From: Streptomyces sp. NBC_01485 | GTDB taxonomy: Bacteria; Actinomycetota; Actinomycetes; Streptomycetales; Streptomycetaceae | NCBI RefSeq assembly: GCF_036227125.1 | Contig: NZ_CP109435.1 | Location: forward strand, 496,001-560,000 | DNA length: 64,000 bases | Direction of reading: 5' to 3' | Shown here: positions 46,201 through 54,636 of the stretch, piece by piece | Layout: each line of letters opens with the position of its first letter | Numbering within the stretch: the stretch's first letter is position 1 | The notes under the pieces: model-generated | The model's database searches: none | What the model was told of the DNA's origin: nothing | Seen by the model: only the letters and a program-made list of their open reading frames with translations | Program-made: the position numbers and the translations under genes

Positions 46201-47074
46201 GGAGCGGGACCTGACCTCTCTCGTCGCCGATCCGCTCGTCGCCGACCACGTGATCGGAGACGCACCGGTGCTGCCCGCCGCGGCGGCCCTGGGCTGGGCG
46301 ACGGGCGCCGTCGAGCGGCTCACCGGCCACCCCGTCGCGGAGATCCGGGACTTCGCGGTCCACAAGGGAGTGATCTTCGACGGCAGTCTCGACGGCAGCC
46401 GGTTCGAGCTCTCCGTCGACCCGACGCCCGACGGCGCCGAGGCCGACGTCGCGATCCGCTCGGTCGGCGCCACCGGAACGGTCCGCCCGCACTACGCGGC
46501 ACGGGTCCTCCTCGGCGGCGGCACACAAGCACAAGCACAAGCACAAGCACAAGCACAAGCACAAGCACAGTCGCAGGCACGGGCACGGACACAGTCGCAG
46601 CACGTGGCCGGGCTGCCCGCGCTGGGCGGCGGCGGCGACGCGCAGGTCTTCTACGCCGACGGCACCCTCTTCCACGGCGAGTCGCTGCGCGGTCTGCGCC
46701 GGGTGCTCCAGGACGGCGAGTCGCGTCTCGTGATCGAGTGCGCGCTGCCCGAACACCGGCCCGCGGGCGGGGCGTTCGCCGGCAGCCGGTACGCGCCGGG
46801 CACCGCCGACCTGCTGCTGCAGGCGGGGCTGGTGTGGATGCGCCGGTACCGCGACACGGCGAGCCTGCCGATGTCGGTGGCCCGGGCCGACCTGTACGAG
46901 GCGCTGCCGGACGGTGCGCCGTTCGTCGTGGTGGTGGAACCGGTCTCGGCGAACGGCACGACCGCCACGGTCGACGTGACGGCGTGCGCTCCGGACGGCC
47001 GGGTCCTGCTCCGGTTCGCCGGACTGTCCCTCGTGTCCACCCCGCAGTTGGCCGCCAAGTTCGCCGGCCGCTGA
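40241..47074 (+). CDS. pfaA: PfaA-like PUFA-type synthase: KS-AT-ACP-ACP-ACP-KR-DH
   Basis: Iterative type I synthase of about 2277 residues. KS 17-465 with Cys217 (DAACASS), His352 (EAHGTGT) and His392 (GHTKAAAG). AT about 570-880, Ser669 in GHSFGE and His775. Three tandem carrier domains with Ser1183, Ser1285 and Ser1391 (each DLGIDSIKRVEI). KR about 1700-1957 with TGGGRGI and Tyr1890 (QSDYAMAN). C-terminal hot-dog dehydratase-like region about 1990-2270 with His2003, split by a Gln-Ala repeat. GTG 40241 is preferred since the 34 residues before it are unlike the family. Typical PfaA has 4-9 carriers; three is at the short end. Unlike fungal synthases there is no ER or TE domain, as expected with separate PfaD-like and TE genes. 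Confidence 0.93.
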   Translation: MNASHPSDDLDRRLARDPIAIVGLSALYPKSRDLREFWGNVVSAADCIEDVPATHWDVSEHYDSDPAAPDKTYSRRGGFIPDVDFNPLEFGLPPNTLEVTDVLQLLSLVVARDVLKDAGADQDWYDASRTGVMLGVTGANQLTQPLTARLQTPVLKEVVRSCGLSERDAEEIAEKFKLAFAPWEENSFPGMLGNVVAGRIANRLDLGGTNMTIDAACASSLGAVKAAVSDLLERRSDMMVVGGCDAENTIFMYLCFSKTPAFSKAGRIRPFDENADGTLIGEGIGMLALRRLADAERDGNRIYAVLRGIGSSSDGRFKSIYAPRKEGQMAALRRAYEDADVSPGSIELFEAHGTGTAVGEATELSALSAVVSEHTDERQFAAVGSVKSQIGHTKAAAGAAGMIKLALALHHKVLPPTINVDTPNPAIDWARSPFYVSAQARPWIRDPRKPRRRAAVSSFGFGGTNFHLVLEEHGDGDDLKVMLPVSRTHLWHAPDMQGLVRALDGGAEPRTEPAPAGHPRLALVARTDAELAELRALAVAELKARPDAESFAHPKGVYFRRSAADTGKAGALFAGQGSQYVEPGRTAVLALPPLRAAFDRANAAFQDHELPLSRVAFPPPAFDDATRTAYENALRRTEYAQPAIGALAAGHYRYLSELGFAADGFLGHSFGELAALWAAGAIDDDTYFALARARGAAMAPPADPDFDAGAMAAVTASEEQVARLLAEYPELTVCNLNAADQVVLGGATDAVERLVRAASAAGVRAVRLPVSAAFHTPFVAHAVEAFGLHVAEAEIREPRRPVYANSPEAAYGSDVDANRRTLVDQLVKPVRFAERIEEMYAAGFRTFVEFGPKGVLTQLVRRILGEREHFAVQLDPGAKGDADLALKRAVAQLVVLGLPLTTVDPYVSEAPVIEPVKGMTVPLNGINHVPQARKAAYREALENGYRVTLPKAAPAVAAAAAPLPVPVAAAPAGAVQPVPVDVLESEFVEEERQTPVPGSDRLSELISDHLSLHDDYLTGQLAGAQRLMGILERADEQGRINEVFPGVATVKEHGLAIGRTHVRANEILRDLAAMELGAAAPAAPTAPTAPVTDVALAAPTAPAVPPAPVTPAIEPPAPTRPQATAPPASRAPVAAPEPPQSSSEASTADVEAALLGIVSEKTGYPADMLELGMDLEADLGIDSIKRVEIMGVLQERFPSPTPVGPEQLAELRTLNEIVGFVLSLGGTSRPLSSATVKATPAAPAPVVGTADVAAALLGIVSEKTGYPAETLDLDMDVEADLGIDSIKRVEIMGVLQERFPSPTPVGPEQLAELRTLNEIVGFVLELRGPATTPATATPATPTAASRPAAAPAVSADAVRDALLDIVSTKTGYPADMLDLTMDVEADLGIDSIKRVEIMGVLQERFPSPTPVGPEQLAELRTLSDIVGFVAGLSGGAGEEPRVAEAAVTGAGSGAAPEAGALGRGQAALVDLPVPDRIVGAYPQGAAAIVVDDGSAVAEATADRLVAAGWQVRVLRLPGVPQRIGGAADGALTGWGATELASRIDELGSGRLHLVLAFAAADGLPWAEGVRRLAHTLLIAKQVVGPLTAAAATGQRAAFVTVTQLDGAFGLGGVAEDAVPAGGVGGLVKTLAVEAPELFCRAVDLSPALGGVEAAGLVLDEVSDAAAGPVQVGRDGVRRVALTLGEEPATPSVDAVPLTSDDLLVVTGGGRGITARCAEALAAAHRPGMLLLGRTALGEEPDWARGLTDQAALKAAAVAQLKGTGEKPTPKRVEQLYQLVVGEREVRETLSAIRAAGSEVEYLAVDITDAAATATALEPYKERISGLVHGAGVLADQLISAKKAAEIERVFSVKLGGLRSVVAALPAERLRHVVLFSSVAGFFGNRGQSDYAMANEVLNSWAAAWKRQHPQTHVTSLNWGAWDSGMVSPQIKAVFKERGIALIPLGTGTRMFAEQFAPERSGDVVTVLGPTTPLSEPAGSAPTAPVVMERDLTSLVADPLVADHVIGDAPVLPAAAALGWATGAVERLTGHPVAEIRDFAVHKGVIFDGSLDGSRFELSVDPTPDGAEADVAIRSVGATGTVRPHYAARVLLGGGTQAQAQAQAQAQAQAQSQARARTQSQHVAGLPALGGGGDAQVFYADGTLFHGESLRGLRRVLQDGESRLVIECALPEHRPAGGAFAGSRYAPGTADLLLQAGLVWMRRYRDTASLPMSVARADLYEALPDGAPFVVVVEPVSANGTTATVDVTACAPDGRVLLRFAGLSLVSTPQLAAKFAGR
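43781..44510 (+). repeat. Tandem carrier-domain repeat, nearly identical at DNA level
   Basis: Starting at 43781, 44087 and 44405 (306- and 318-bp spacing), about 100 bp covering the phosphopantetheine site through helix III is identical apart from one or two bases. The linkers between are unrelated Ala/Pro/Thr-rich sequence. Indicates recent duplication or gene conversion. Confidence 0.9.
46525..46566 (+). repeat. (ACAAGC)7 microsatellite inside the dehydratase region of PfaA-like
   Basis: Seven exact hexamer copies encoding alternating Gln-Ala, followed by degenerate copies reading SQARARTQSQ. Length change would alter the protein by two residues per unit and keep the frame. Base composition differs sharply from the surrounding GC-rich gene. 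Confidence 0.92.
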
Positions 47075-47156
47075 GCCGACGTCCGGACCGGTGGGCCCGG
47101 CGGGTGGGCTTCTCAGCCCCCGCCGGGCCCCCGGAACCCTGGAGGGACCCAGTTCC

Positions 47157-50100
47157 ATGAGCAAGTTCGCCATCGTCGGGATCTCCTGCCTGTTCCCCGA
47201 CGCCCGGACGCCCGAGCAGTTCCGGCACAACCTGCAGGGCGGCCTCGACAGCCGCCGCGACGGCGGTACGGAGATCTTCGGGCCCCCGCTCGACGAGCGT
47301 GACGCCGACCCCCGCCACCGCATCACCTCCCGTCGCGGCGGGTTCATCACCGACTTCGAGTTCGACCCCGACGGCTACCGGCTGGACGCCGGGTACCTCG
47401 CGGGCCTGGACCGGATCTTCCACTGGTCGATCAGCGCCGCCCAGGAGGCCCTGCGCGACTGCGGCCTCGACAGCAGCCCCGAGACACTGGCCCGCACCGG
47501 CCTGGTGATGGGCAACTACTCCTTCCCGACGCCCACTTCGGCCGAGGTCAGCGTCCCGCTGGCGCAGGAGGCCGTACTCGCCGGGCTGCGCCGGGCCGGC
47601 CTGCCCGAGCTCGCCGCGCTGCCGGGCGCGCGCCCGCTGGTGGACCGTGAGGCCGTCGTCCCGGAGAACCTGCGGGTGAGCGGCTCGCCCGCCGCGGTCA
47701 CCGCCGCCGCGCTCGGCCTCGGCGGCCCCCGCTACTGCCTGGACGCGGCCTGCTCGTCGGCGCTGTACGCGCTGAGCCTGGCGTGCGGCCACCTCGCCTC
47801 GGGCCAGGCGGACCTGCTGCTGGCCGGCGGGGTCTGCGCTCCCGATCCGACGCTGATCCACCTGTCGTTCTCCGATCTGCACGCCTATCCGCAGGACGGG
47901 TTCAGCCAGCCCTTCGACAGCCGCTCCGGCGGCATCGTCACCGGCCAGGGCGCCGGCATGGTCGCGGTCAAGCGGCTGGCGGACGCCCTGCGCGACGGCG
48001 ACCGCATCCACGCCGTGGTGGACGGCATCGGACTGTCCAACGACGGCGCCGGACGCCACCCGCTCGTGCCGAACAAGGCCGGACAACTCGACGCCCTCGC
48101 CCGCGCCTACGCCGACGCCGGTGTGGACCCGGCCGCCATCGACTACCTGGAGTGCCACGCCACCGGCACGCCGATCGGGGACTCGACGGAGGCGGAGTCC
48201 GTCGCCGAGTTCTTCGGCGCGCACGGCAAGGTGCCCCTGCTCGGCTCGGTCAAGGGCAACATCGGGCATCTGCTGACCGTGGCCGGGCTGAGCAGTCTGC
48301 TCAAGGTCGTGCTGGCCATGGCCGACGGCACGATCCCGCCGACCGTCGGCGTGGACCAGCCGATCGCCTCCGCCGACGGCCGGGTCGGCGGGCAGGCCCT
48401 CGTGCGCGAGGCGCGGGCGTGGCCCGAGGGCCCGGGCCCCCGGCGGGCGGCGGTCTCCGCCTTCGGCTTCGGCGGGACGAACGCACACGTCGTGCTCTCC
48501 TCCGCGCCCACCCCGGCCAACACCTCCACGCACACCCGGGCCGACTCCCCCACCCACACCCCGGCCGGTGACGCCTCCCCCGCCCAGCCGGCCGTACTGC
48601 CCGCCCTCGACGTCGTGGGGCTCGGGGCGCACTTCGGATCGCTGGAGACCGTGGACGCCTTCGAGCGCGCCGTGCACAGCGGCGAGCACGACCTGCGGCC
48701 GCTTCCCGAGCGGCGGTGGCGCGGCCTGGACCAGACCGACGGCGGCACCCTGGACGCGGCCGGCCTCACCGGCGGCGCGCCGCACGGGGCGTTCGTCGAC
48801 GGCGTCGAGGTCGACCCCGTCCAGCTCCGCGTCCCGCCGGCCGACCTGCGCATCTACAACCCGCAGCACGCGCTGATGACCAAGGTCGCCGACGAGGCGC
48901 TGCGTGACGCCGGCTACCGGCTCGGCGCCGGGGCGCGCGACACCCCCGCACCGCGCCGCGTGGCCGTCGTGGTGGTCGCCGAACTCGAGCCGTACACGCA
49001 CGCCCGGCTGACCCGGTACGGCCTCGGGGCGTTTCTGCGCCGCGAGTTCGACAAGGCGGGCGTGTCGCTGACCGCGAAGCAGCAGGCGGCGCTCGCCGAG
49101 GTGTCCCGGGACGCCGTCGTGGACCCGATCGGCGCCAATGAGGTCCTCAGCTACATCGGCAACGTGATGGCCGGGCGGATCTCCTCCCGGTGGAACCTGA
49201 CCGGCCCGTCGTTCACCCTGTCCGCCGACGGAGCGGGCATGGCGGAGGCCCTGGAGGTCGCGCGGCTGCTGCTGCTCGACCCGGACCTGGAGGCGGTGCT
49301 GGTCGGCGCCGTCGATCTGGCCGGCTCGGCGGAGAACCTGCTGGTGGGTCCCGGGCTGACGGCCGAGCCGGGGCTGACCTTCAACGCCGGGTCCCGGGGC
49401 CGCCGGATCGGCGAGGGCGCCGGCGCCCTGGTCGTCACCCGCCCGGACGCCGTCCGGGGCCGGGTGCACGCCCGCATCGACGGGATCGCCGTACGGCACG
49501 CCCCGGCGACCGGCCCGATGCCCGCTGCCGGCGCCGAGCACCTGGCCGAGGCCGCGCGGGCGGCTCTGGCCGAGGCGGGCGTCGCGGCGGCCGACGTGGG
49601 GTATCTGGAGGCGCACGCGGCGGGCACCGACGACGGGGACCGGTCCGAGATCGCCGCCCTGTCCGAGGTCTACCGGGCGGACCCCGCCGACGCCGGCCCG
49701 GGAAGCGGCAGCACCGCCCTGGGCAGCGTCAAAGCGCAGATCGGCGACGCCGGCTGCGCGGCCGGGCCGGCCGGTCTGATCCGGGCCGTGCTGTGCGTGG
49801 GCCACGCGTACCTGCCCGGCACGCCCGGCTGGCAGCGCCCCGCCGACGACCTCGCCGACGCCTTCGCGGCCTCCGCGCTCTACGTGCCGGACGCCTCGCG
49901 GCCCTGGCTGCGTGAGGAGAGCGGCGGCCGTCGCCACGCCGCCGTGAACATGGTGGGCGCGGGCGGTTCCCACGCCCATGTGGTGCTCTCCTGCGTACCG
50001 GGCGCCGAGCGCGCCCGCCCTGCGGCCGACTGGTACCGGGCGGGCGGTCCCGTCCTGCTGGTCCTGAGCGCCGACACGGCCGACGGGCTGGTCTCCGAGG

Positions 50101-53100
50101 CCGAGCGGCACCGCGTCCTGCTCGACGACGGCGCCGACCCGCGCGCGCTCGCGCGGCGGGCGGCCGACGAGTCGGGCGAGCGGCTCCTGCGGGCCGTCTT
50201 CGTCGGCAAGGACCGCGAGGCACTGGCCCGGCAGTTGGAGATGGCGGTCCGGGACCTGCCCGCGGCGCACGCCGAGGACAGGGAGTGGGCCACTCCGGCC
50301 GGTTCCTTCTTCACCCCGAGGCCCATCGGCCCCGACGGACGGGTCGCCCTGGTCTTCCCGGGGGCCTTCAACAGCTATCCCGGACTCGGCGCGGATCTCT
50401 TCCGGGCCTTCCCCGCTCTGCTCGACCGCTTCGAGGAGCAGGCCGCCGAGCCGGCCCGGATGCTGCGCGCCGACCGGTTGTATCCGCGTACGCGCGAGGC
50501 CCTCGACCGGCGTGGTCTGATGCGGCTGGAGGAGGGGCTCGGCGACGACGTGCCGTTCATGCTCGCCACCGGCACCAGCTTCGCGATCCTCTACACCGCG
50601 CTGGTGCGGGAGGTACTGGGCGTCGCCGCGCACGGCGGGTTCGGCTACAGCCTGGGCGAGTCCAGCATGCTGTTCGCGACCGAGGGCTGGGACCCGGCCG
50701 GCCGCAGCGACTCGCTGATCAGCGACAGCCCGGTCTTCCAGAACCGGCTGGCCGGCTCGCGGCGCACCGTGCGCGAACTGTGGGACCTGTCCGAGGAGAT
50801 CCCCGACGAGCGGGTGTGGGCCTCCCACGTCCTGCTCTCCCCCGCCGGCCCGGTGCGCGAGGCGCTCGCCCGCTACGACCGGGTCCACCTCACCCATGTG
50901 AACACGCCGCAGGAACTGGTGATCGCCGGTGACCCGGCCCAGTGCCGGGCGCTGATCGGGGAACTGGGCTGCCGCGCGGCCCGCTCCCCGGTCAACGTGG
51001 TCATGCACTGCCCGGTGGTGGACGCCGAGTTCGACGGCCTGGCCCGGCTGAACGACTACCCCACCGGATCCTTCGGGGACCTGGAGCTGTTCAGCGCCTA
51101 CGACTATCTGCCGCTGCCCGCCGAGCGGCTGGACGAGTCCCCGCACCGCATCGCGACGACCCTGCGCTCGACGATCGACTTCCCGCGTCTGGTGAACGCG
51201 GCGTACGAGCGCGGCTACCGCTACTTCATCGAGGTGGGACCCGGCGCCACCTGCTCCCGGTGGATCCGGGAGACGCTCGGCGACGCGCCGCACGTGGCCA
51301 CCTGCGTGGACCGCCGCGGCGTCCCGGCGACGACCCCGCTCGCCGGCCTCGTGGCCCGGCTGGTCGGGCACGGGCTGCCGGTGGATCTGACGGCCCTGCT
51401 GGGCACGGCCCCGGCCGAGCGTCCAGCCACCGCACCGGCCGCCCGCCGCCTGCCCCTGACCCGGGTCGGCCAGGGCGAGCCCATCCCGGCCCGTATCGCC
51501 CGCGAGGCCGTGGCGGCCCTGGCCGCCGGGCACGTCGAACCGGCCACCGCGGACCGCCCGGTCCGCGAGACGGCCGTGGCCCGGGCCGCCCGACGCCCCG
51601 GCCCAGGCGTCCCGAACCGCGTCGCCCGTACGGCATCGGCGGCGCCGCCCGCCGGACCCGCAGCACCCGTAGCCGTACACATGCCCGTCACCGTCCTGTC
51701 CGTGCCGCCGGAGGAGCCCCCTGCCATGCCCGCCGACCCGACGCTAGAGGTCTCCGAGGTGATCACCTTCGACGGGGATCCCCTCACGGTTCTTCCCTGG
51801 GGCAGCCCGCAGCCACCGGCGGCCGGCACCCCGACCGCGACGGCCGCATCCGTGACCGCCCCGCGCACCCCGACCGCCACCACCGTTCCGGCCGCCGGCC
51901 CGGGCCGAAGCCCCGCCGCCGACCTGGTGCGGGAGGTGCGTCAGGAGATGCTGGCCGCCCACGGTGTCGTGATGGAGACCCACCGGGTGCTCCAGTCGGC
52001 GACCCTGGACCGCGCCGAGGCCCTGCTCGACACCCCGTCACCGGGCACCGCGCCCGCCGCCGCCCGCCCGGCCGTGCCGGCGCGCCCGACCGTCGACCGC
52101 CCCGCCACCGCACTCCCTGCGACCGCCCCGCCGACCCGCGCGCTTCCCGCGCCCCCGTCCGCCGCGCCGCCGAGGCCCGAGATCCTTGAAGACGTCGTCG
52201 AGGGCGTCGTAGAGGGCGTGATCTGGGACGAGGCCGATCTGCTGGAGTTCGCGACCGGATCCCTGGCCAAGGTCTTCGGCCCTGATTTCGCCGAGATCGA
52301 CACCTTCCGGACCCGGGTGCGGCTGCCCGCCCCGCCGTACCACTTCGTCACCCGGGTCACGGAGCTGGACGCGAAGCCCGGGGTGCTCGAACCCGCCCGC
52401 ATCACCACCGAGTACGACGTGCCCGAGGACGCCTGGTACGCCGTCGACGGCGGGGTGCCGCCCGCGGTGACCGTCGAGTCCGGGCAGTGCGACCTGCTGC
52501 TGGTCAGCTATCTGGGCATCGACTTCCGCAACAAGGGCGACCGGGTCTACCGGCTGCTCGACAGCTCGCTGATCTTCCGCGGCGGGCTGCCCACGACCGG
52601 GCAGACGCTGCGCTACGAGATCTCCATCGACCGGTTCGTCCACCAGGGCGACACCACGATCTTCTTCTTCAGCTACGACTGCTACGCGGACGGCGAGCTG
52701 ATCCTCGAACTGCGGGACGCCTGCGCCGGGTTCTTCAGCAAGCAGGAGCTGGACACCCCGCTCGGCATCGTCATCACCGACAAGGAACGGGCCCGGCGCG
52801 CCGCACTGCCCAAGGGCGTGTTCAAACCGCTGGCGTACGCCCGCAAGCACCAACTGGACGCCGCCGACCTGGAGTTGCTCGCCCAGGGCAGGCCCGGTGA
52901 GGTCTTCGGGCCGGACCACGCGCAGGACCCGGGCATCAACCCGGCGCTGCGCCTGCCGGACACGCGGCTGCGCATGCTGGACGAGGTCACCATCGACCGC
53001 AAGGGCGGACCGTGCGAACTGGGCCTGCTCCGCGCGGTCAAGCGCCTGGAGCCGGACGGCTGGTACTTCACCTGCCACTTCCCGGACGACCCGGTACTCG

Positions 53101-54605
53101 CCGGCTCCCTGATCGCCGAGGGCGCCGTCCAGTTGCTGCAGATCTACCTGATGCACCAGGGCATGCACCTGACGCTGCCGGACGCGCGCTTCCAGACGGT
53201 GACCGACCGGCGGATCGACGTCCAGGTGCGCGGCCAGGTCACACCGAAGGACGCCGAGATCCGCTACGAGCTGGAGGTCACCGAGCTGACCCTGCTGCCG
53301 AGGCCGACGGTGATCGCGGACGTCCTGGTGTACCTCGGGGACAAGCCGGTGGTCCGGATGCAGAACCTCGGCCTGCAGATCGTGGAGAAGCCCGGCACCC
53401 CGTACCGGCCGGAGACCGGCGGCATCCCGGAGTTCCTCGGGCGCCGCAACCGCGACGGCGAGGCCGCCCTGATCAACGAACTGCACCTCGCCCACTCCGC
53501 CAAGGGCCTGCTGGACATGGCGATGGGCCCGGAGTTCGAGACCTACCGCACGCACCGGGCGCCCTACATCCCCAACGGGGACTTCCAGTTCGTCGACCGG
53601 GTCATGTCGCTCACCGGCACCCGCGGCGATCTGAGCCCGGGTTCGGAGATGGTCACCGAGTACGACTCGCCGGACGACGCCTGGTACTACCGCGAGAACT
53701 CCTCGCCGTACATGCCGAACTGCGTGTACATGGAGAGCTCGCTGCAGGCCGCCATCTTCCTGGGCTACTACCTCGGCGCCACCCTGCGCGAGCCCGACGA
53801 GGAGTACGCCATCCGCAACCTCGACGGCCGGGCCACGCTCGTCAAGGACGTCGACCTGCGCGGCAGGACCGTCCGGCATCGCTCGAAGCTGCTGATGACG
53901 AGCGTCGTGTCCGGTGTGGTGCTGCAGAACTTCTCGTACGAACTCTCCGCGGACGGCGAGGTCTTCTACGCCGGCGAGTCGCTCTTCGGGTACTTCAACG
54001 CGGCGGCCCTGTCCAACCAGGTGGGCCTGGACAGCGGCACCTACCGGCAGCCGTGGATCGAGGCCGAGCGGCCGGCCGCGGAGCGGGTGAAGCGGATCGA
54101 GCCGGTCGGCGGCGACGCGCCCGTCCTGCGGGACGCCTCCGGCGGCGAACTGCGCCTGCCCGGCGGGCGGTTCGACCTGGTGGACCGGGTCGACCTGGTC
54201 GCGGACGGCGGCCGGCACGGCGCGGGCTATCTGCACGGGTACCGCAGCATCCGCCCCGACGAGTGGTACTTCGACTGCCACTTCCACCGCGACCCGGTGA
54301 TGCCGGGCTCGCTGGGCATCGAGGCGGTCCTCCAGGCGCTGCGCCTGTTCGTGCTGGAGCAGAACCTCGCCGAGGGCATGCCCCGGCCCCGTTTCGCCAT
54401 GGCCACCGACGTGGAGACGGCCTGGAAGTACCGGGGCCAGATCCTGCGCGACGACCGCGAGCTGTTCTTCGACGTGCACGTCAAGGAGGTCCGCAGGGAG
54501 GCGGACCGGCTGCTGCTGATCGCCGACGCGGACCTGTGGAAGCCGGGCCTGCGCATCTACGAACTGACCGACGTGGCCATCGAAGTCCGCCCCGACTCCG
54601 CCTGA
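47157..54605 (+). CDS. pfaC: PfaC-like PUFA-type synthase: KS-CLF-AT-DH-DH
   Basis: About 2482 residues. KS 1-450 with Cys199 (DAACSSA), His334 (ECHATGT), His371 (GNIGHLL). A second KS-like unit 480-945 has Gly692 where Cys is expected (LSADGAG), so it is a chain-length factor. AT about 1060-1390 with Ser1165 in GYSLGES. Ala/Pro-rich linker, then from about 1694 four hot-dog units forming two FabA-like dehydratases: His1974 (TCHFPDDPVLAG) and His2375 (DCHFHRDPVMPGS). Order KS-CLF-AT-DH-DH matches the terrestrial (myxobacterial) Pfa3 type, but the C-terminal acyltransferase (AGPAT) found there is absent. ATG 47157 follows GGAGGGACC. Confidence 0.92.
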   Translation: MSKFAIVGISCLFPDARTPEQFRHNLQGGLDSRRDGGTEIFGPPLDERDADPRHRITSRRGGFITDFEFDPDGYRLDAGYLAGLDRIFHWSISAAQEALRDCGLDSSPETLARTGLVMGNYSFPTPTSAEVSVPLAQEAVLAGLRRAGLPELAALPGARPLVDREAVVPENLRVSGSPAAVTAAALGLGGPRYCLDAACSSALYALSLACGHLASGQADLLLAGGVCAPDPTLIHLSFSDLHAYPQDGFSQPFDSRSGGIVTGQGAGMVAVKRLADALRDGDRIHAVVDGIGLSNDGAGRHPLVPNKAGQLDALARAYADAGVDPAAIDYLECHATGTPIGDSTEAESVAEFFGAHGKVPLLGSVKGNIGHLLTVAGLSSLLKVVLAMADGTIPPTVGVDQPIASADGRVGGQALVREARAWPEGPGPRRAAVSAFGFGGTNAHVVLSSAPTPANTSTHTRADSPTHTPAGDASPAQPAVLPALDVVGLGAHFGSLETVDAFERAVHSGEHDLRPLPERRWRGLDQTDGGTLDAAGLTGGAPHGAFVDGVEVDPVQLRVPPADLRIYNPQHALMTKVADEALRDAGYRLGAGARDTPAPRRVAVVVVAELEPYTHARLTRYGLGAFLRREFDKAGVSLTAKQQAALAEVSRDAVVDPIGANEVLSYIGNVMAGRISSRWNLTGPSFTLSADGAGMAEALEVARLLLLDPDLEAVLVGAVDLAGSAENLLVGPGLTAEPGLTFNAGSRGRRIGEGAGALVVTRPDAVRGRVHARIDGIAVRHAPATGPMPAAGAEHLAEAARAALAEAGVAAADVGYLEAHAAGTDDGDRSEIAALSEVYRADPADAGPGSGSTALGSVKAQIGDAGCAAGPAGLIRAVLCVGHAYLPGTPGWQRPADDLADAFAASALYVPDASRPWLREESGGRRHAAVNMVGAGGSHAHVVLSCVPGAERARPAADWYRAGGPVLLVLSADTADGLVSEAERHRVLLDDGADPRALARRAADESGERLLRAVFVGKDREALARQLEMAVRDLPAAHAEDREWATPAGSFFTPRPIGPDGRVALVFPGAFNSYPGLGADLFRAFPALLDRFEEQAAEPARMLRADRLYPRTREALDRRGLMRLEEGLGDDVPFMLATGTSFAILYTALVREVLGVAAHGGFGYSLGESSMLFATEGWDPAGRSDSLISDSPVFQNRLAGSRRTVRELWDLSEEIPDERVWASHVLLSPAGPVREALARYDRVHLTHVNTPQELVIAGDPAQCRALIGELGCRAARSPVNVVMHCPVVDAEFDGLARLNDYPTGSFGDLELFSAYDYLPLPAERLDESPHRIATTLRSTIDFPRLVNAAYERGYRYFIEVGPGATCSRWIRETLGDAPHVATCVDRRGVPATTPLAGLVARLVGHGLPVDLTALLGTAPAERPATAPAARRLPLTRVGQGEPIPARIAREAVAALAAGHVEPATADRPVRETAVARAARRPGPGVPNRVARTASAAPPAGPAAPVAVHMPVTVLSVPPEEPPAMPADPTLEVSEVITFDGDPLTVLPWGSPQPPAAGTPTATAASVTAPRTPTATTVPAAGPGRSPAADLVREVRQEMLAAHGVVMETHRVLQSATLDRAEALLDTPSPGTAPAAARPAVPARPTVDRPATALPATAPPTRALPAPPSAAPPRPEILEDVVEGVVEGVIWDEADLLEFATGSLAKVFGPDFAEIDTFRTRVRLPAPPYHFVTRVTELDAKPGVLEPARITTEYDVPEDAWYAVDGGVPPAVTVESGQCDLLLVSYLGIDFRNKGDRVYRLLDSSLIFRGGLPTTGQTLRYEISIDRFVHQGDTTIFFFSYDCYADGELILELRDACAGFFSKQELDTPLGIVITDKERARRAALPKGVFKPLAYARKHQLDAADLELLAQGRPGEVFGPDHAQDPGINPALRLPDTRLRMLDEVTIDRKGGPCELGLLRAVKRLEPDGWYFTCHFPDDPVLAGSLIAEGAVQLLQIYLMHQGMHLTLPDARFQTVTDRRIDVQVRGQVTPKDAEIRYELEVTELTLLPRPTVIADVLVYLGDKPVVRMQNLGLQIVEKPGTPYRPETGGIPEFLGRRNRDGEAALINELHLAHSAKGLLDMAMGPEFETYRTHRAPYIPNGDFQFVDRVMSLTGTRGDLSPGSEMVTEYDSPDDAWYYRENSSPYMPNCVYMESSLQAAIFLGYYLGATLREPDEEYAIRNLDGRATLVKDVDLRGRTVRHRSKLLMTSVVSGVVLQNFSYELSADGEVFYAGESLFGYFNAAALSNQVGLDSGTYRQPWIEAERPAAERVKRIEPVGGDAPVLRDASGGELRLPGGRFDLVDRVDLVADGGRHGAGYLHGYRSIRPDEWYFDCHFHRDPVMPGSLGIEAVLQALRLFVLEQNLAEGMPRPRFAMATDVETAWKYRGQILRDDRELFFDVHVKEVRREADRLLLIADADLWKPGLRIYELTDVAIEVRPDSA

Positions 54606-54636
54606 CGTCCAGCACAGCCGAGGAGATTCGCTACCC

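Noticed and set aside
43664-47350. 1228-codon minus-strand open frame
   Set aside because: Antisense to the PfaA-like gene; the repeats in it only mirror the carrier domains and the Gln-Ala repeat.
46320-51680. 1786-codon open frame on the minus strand
   Set aside because: Lies wholly antisense to the two megasynthase genes; its product is Arg/Gly/Ala-biased with no domains. Typical spurious frame of high-GC coding DNA.
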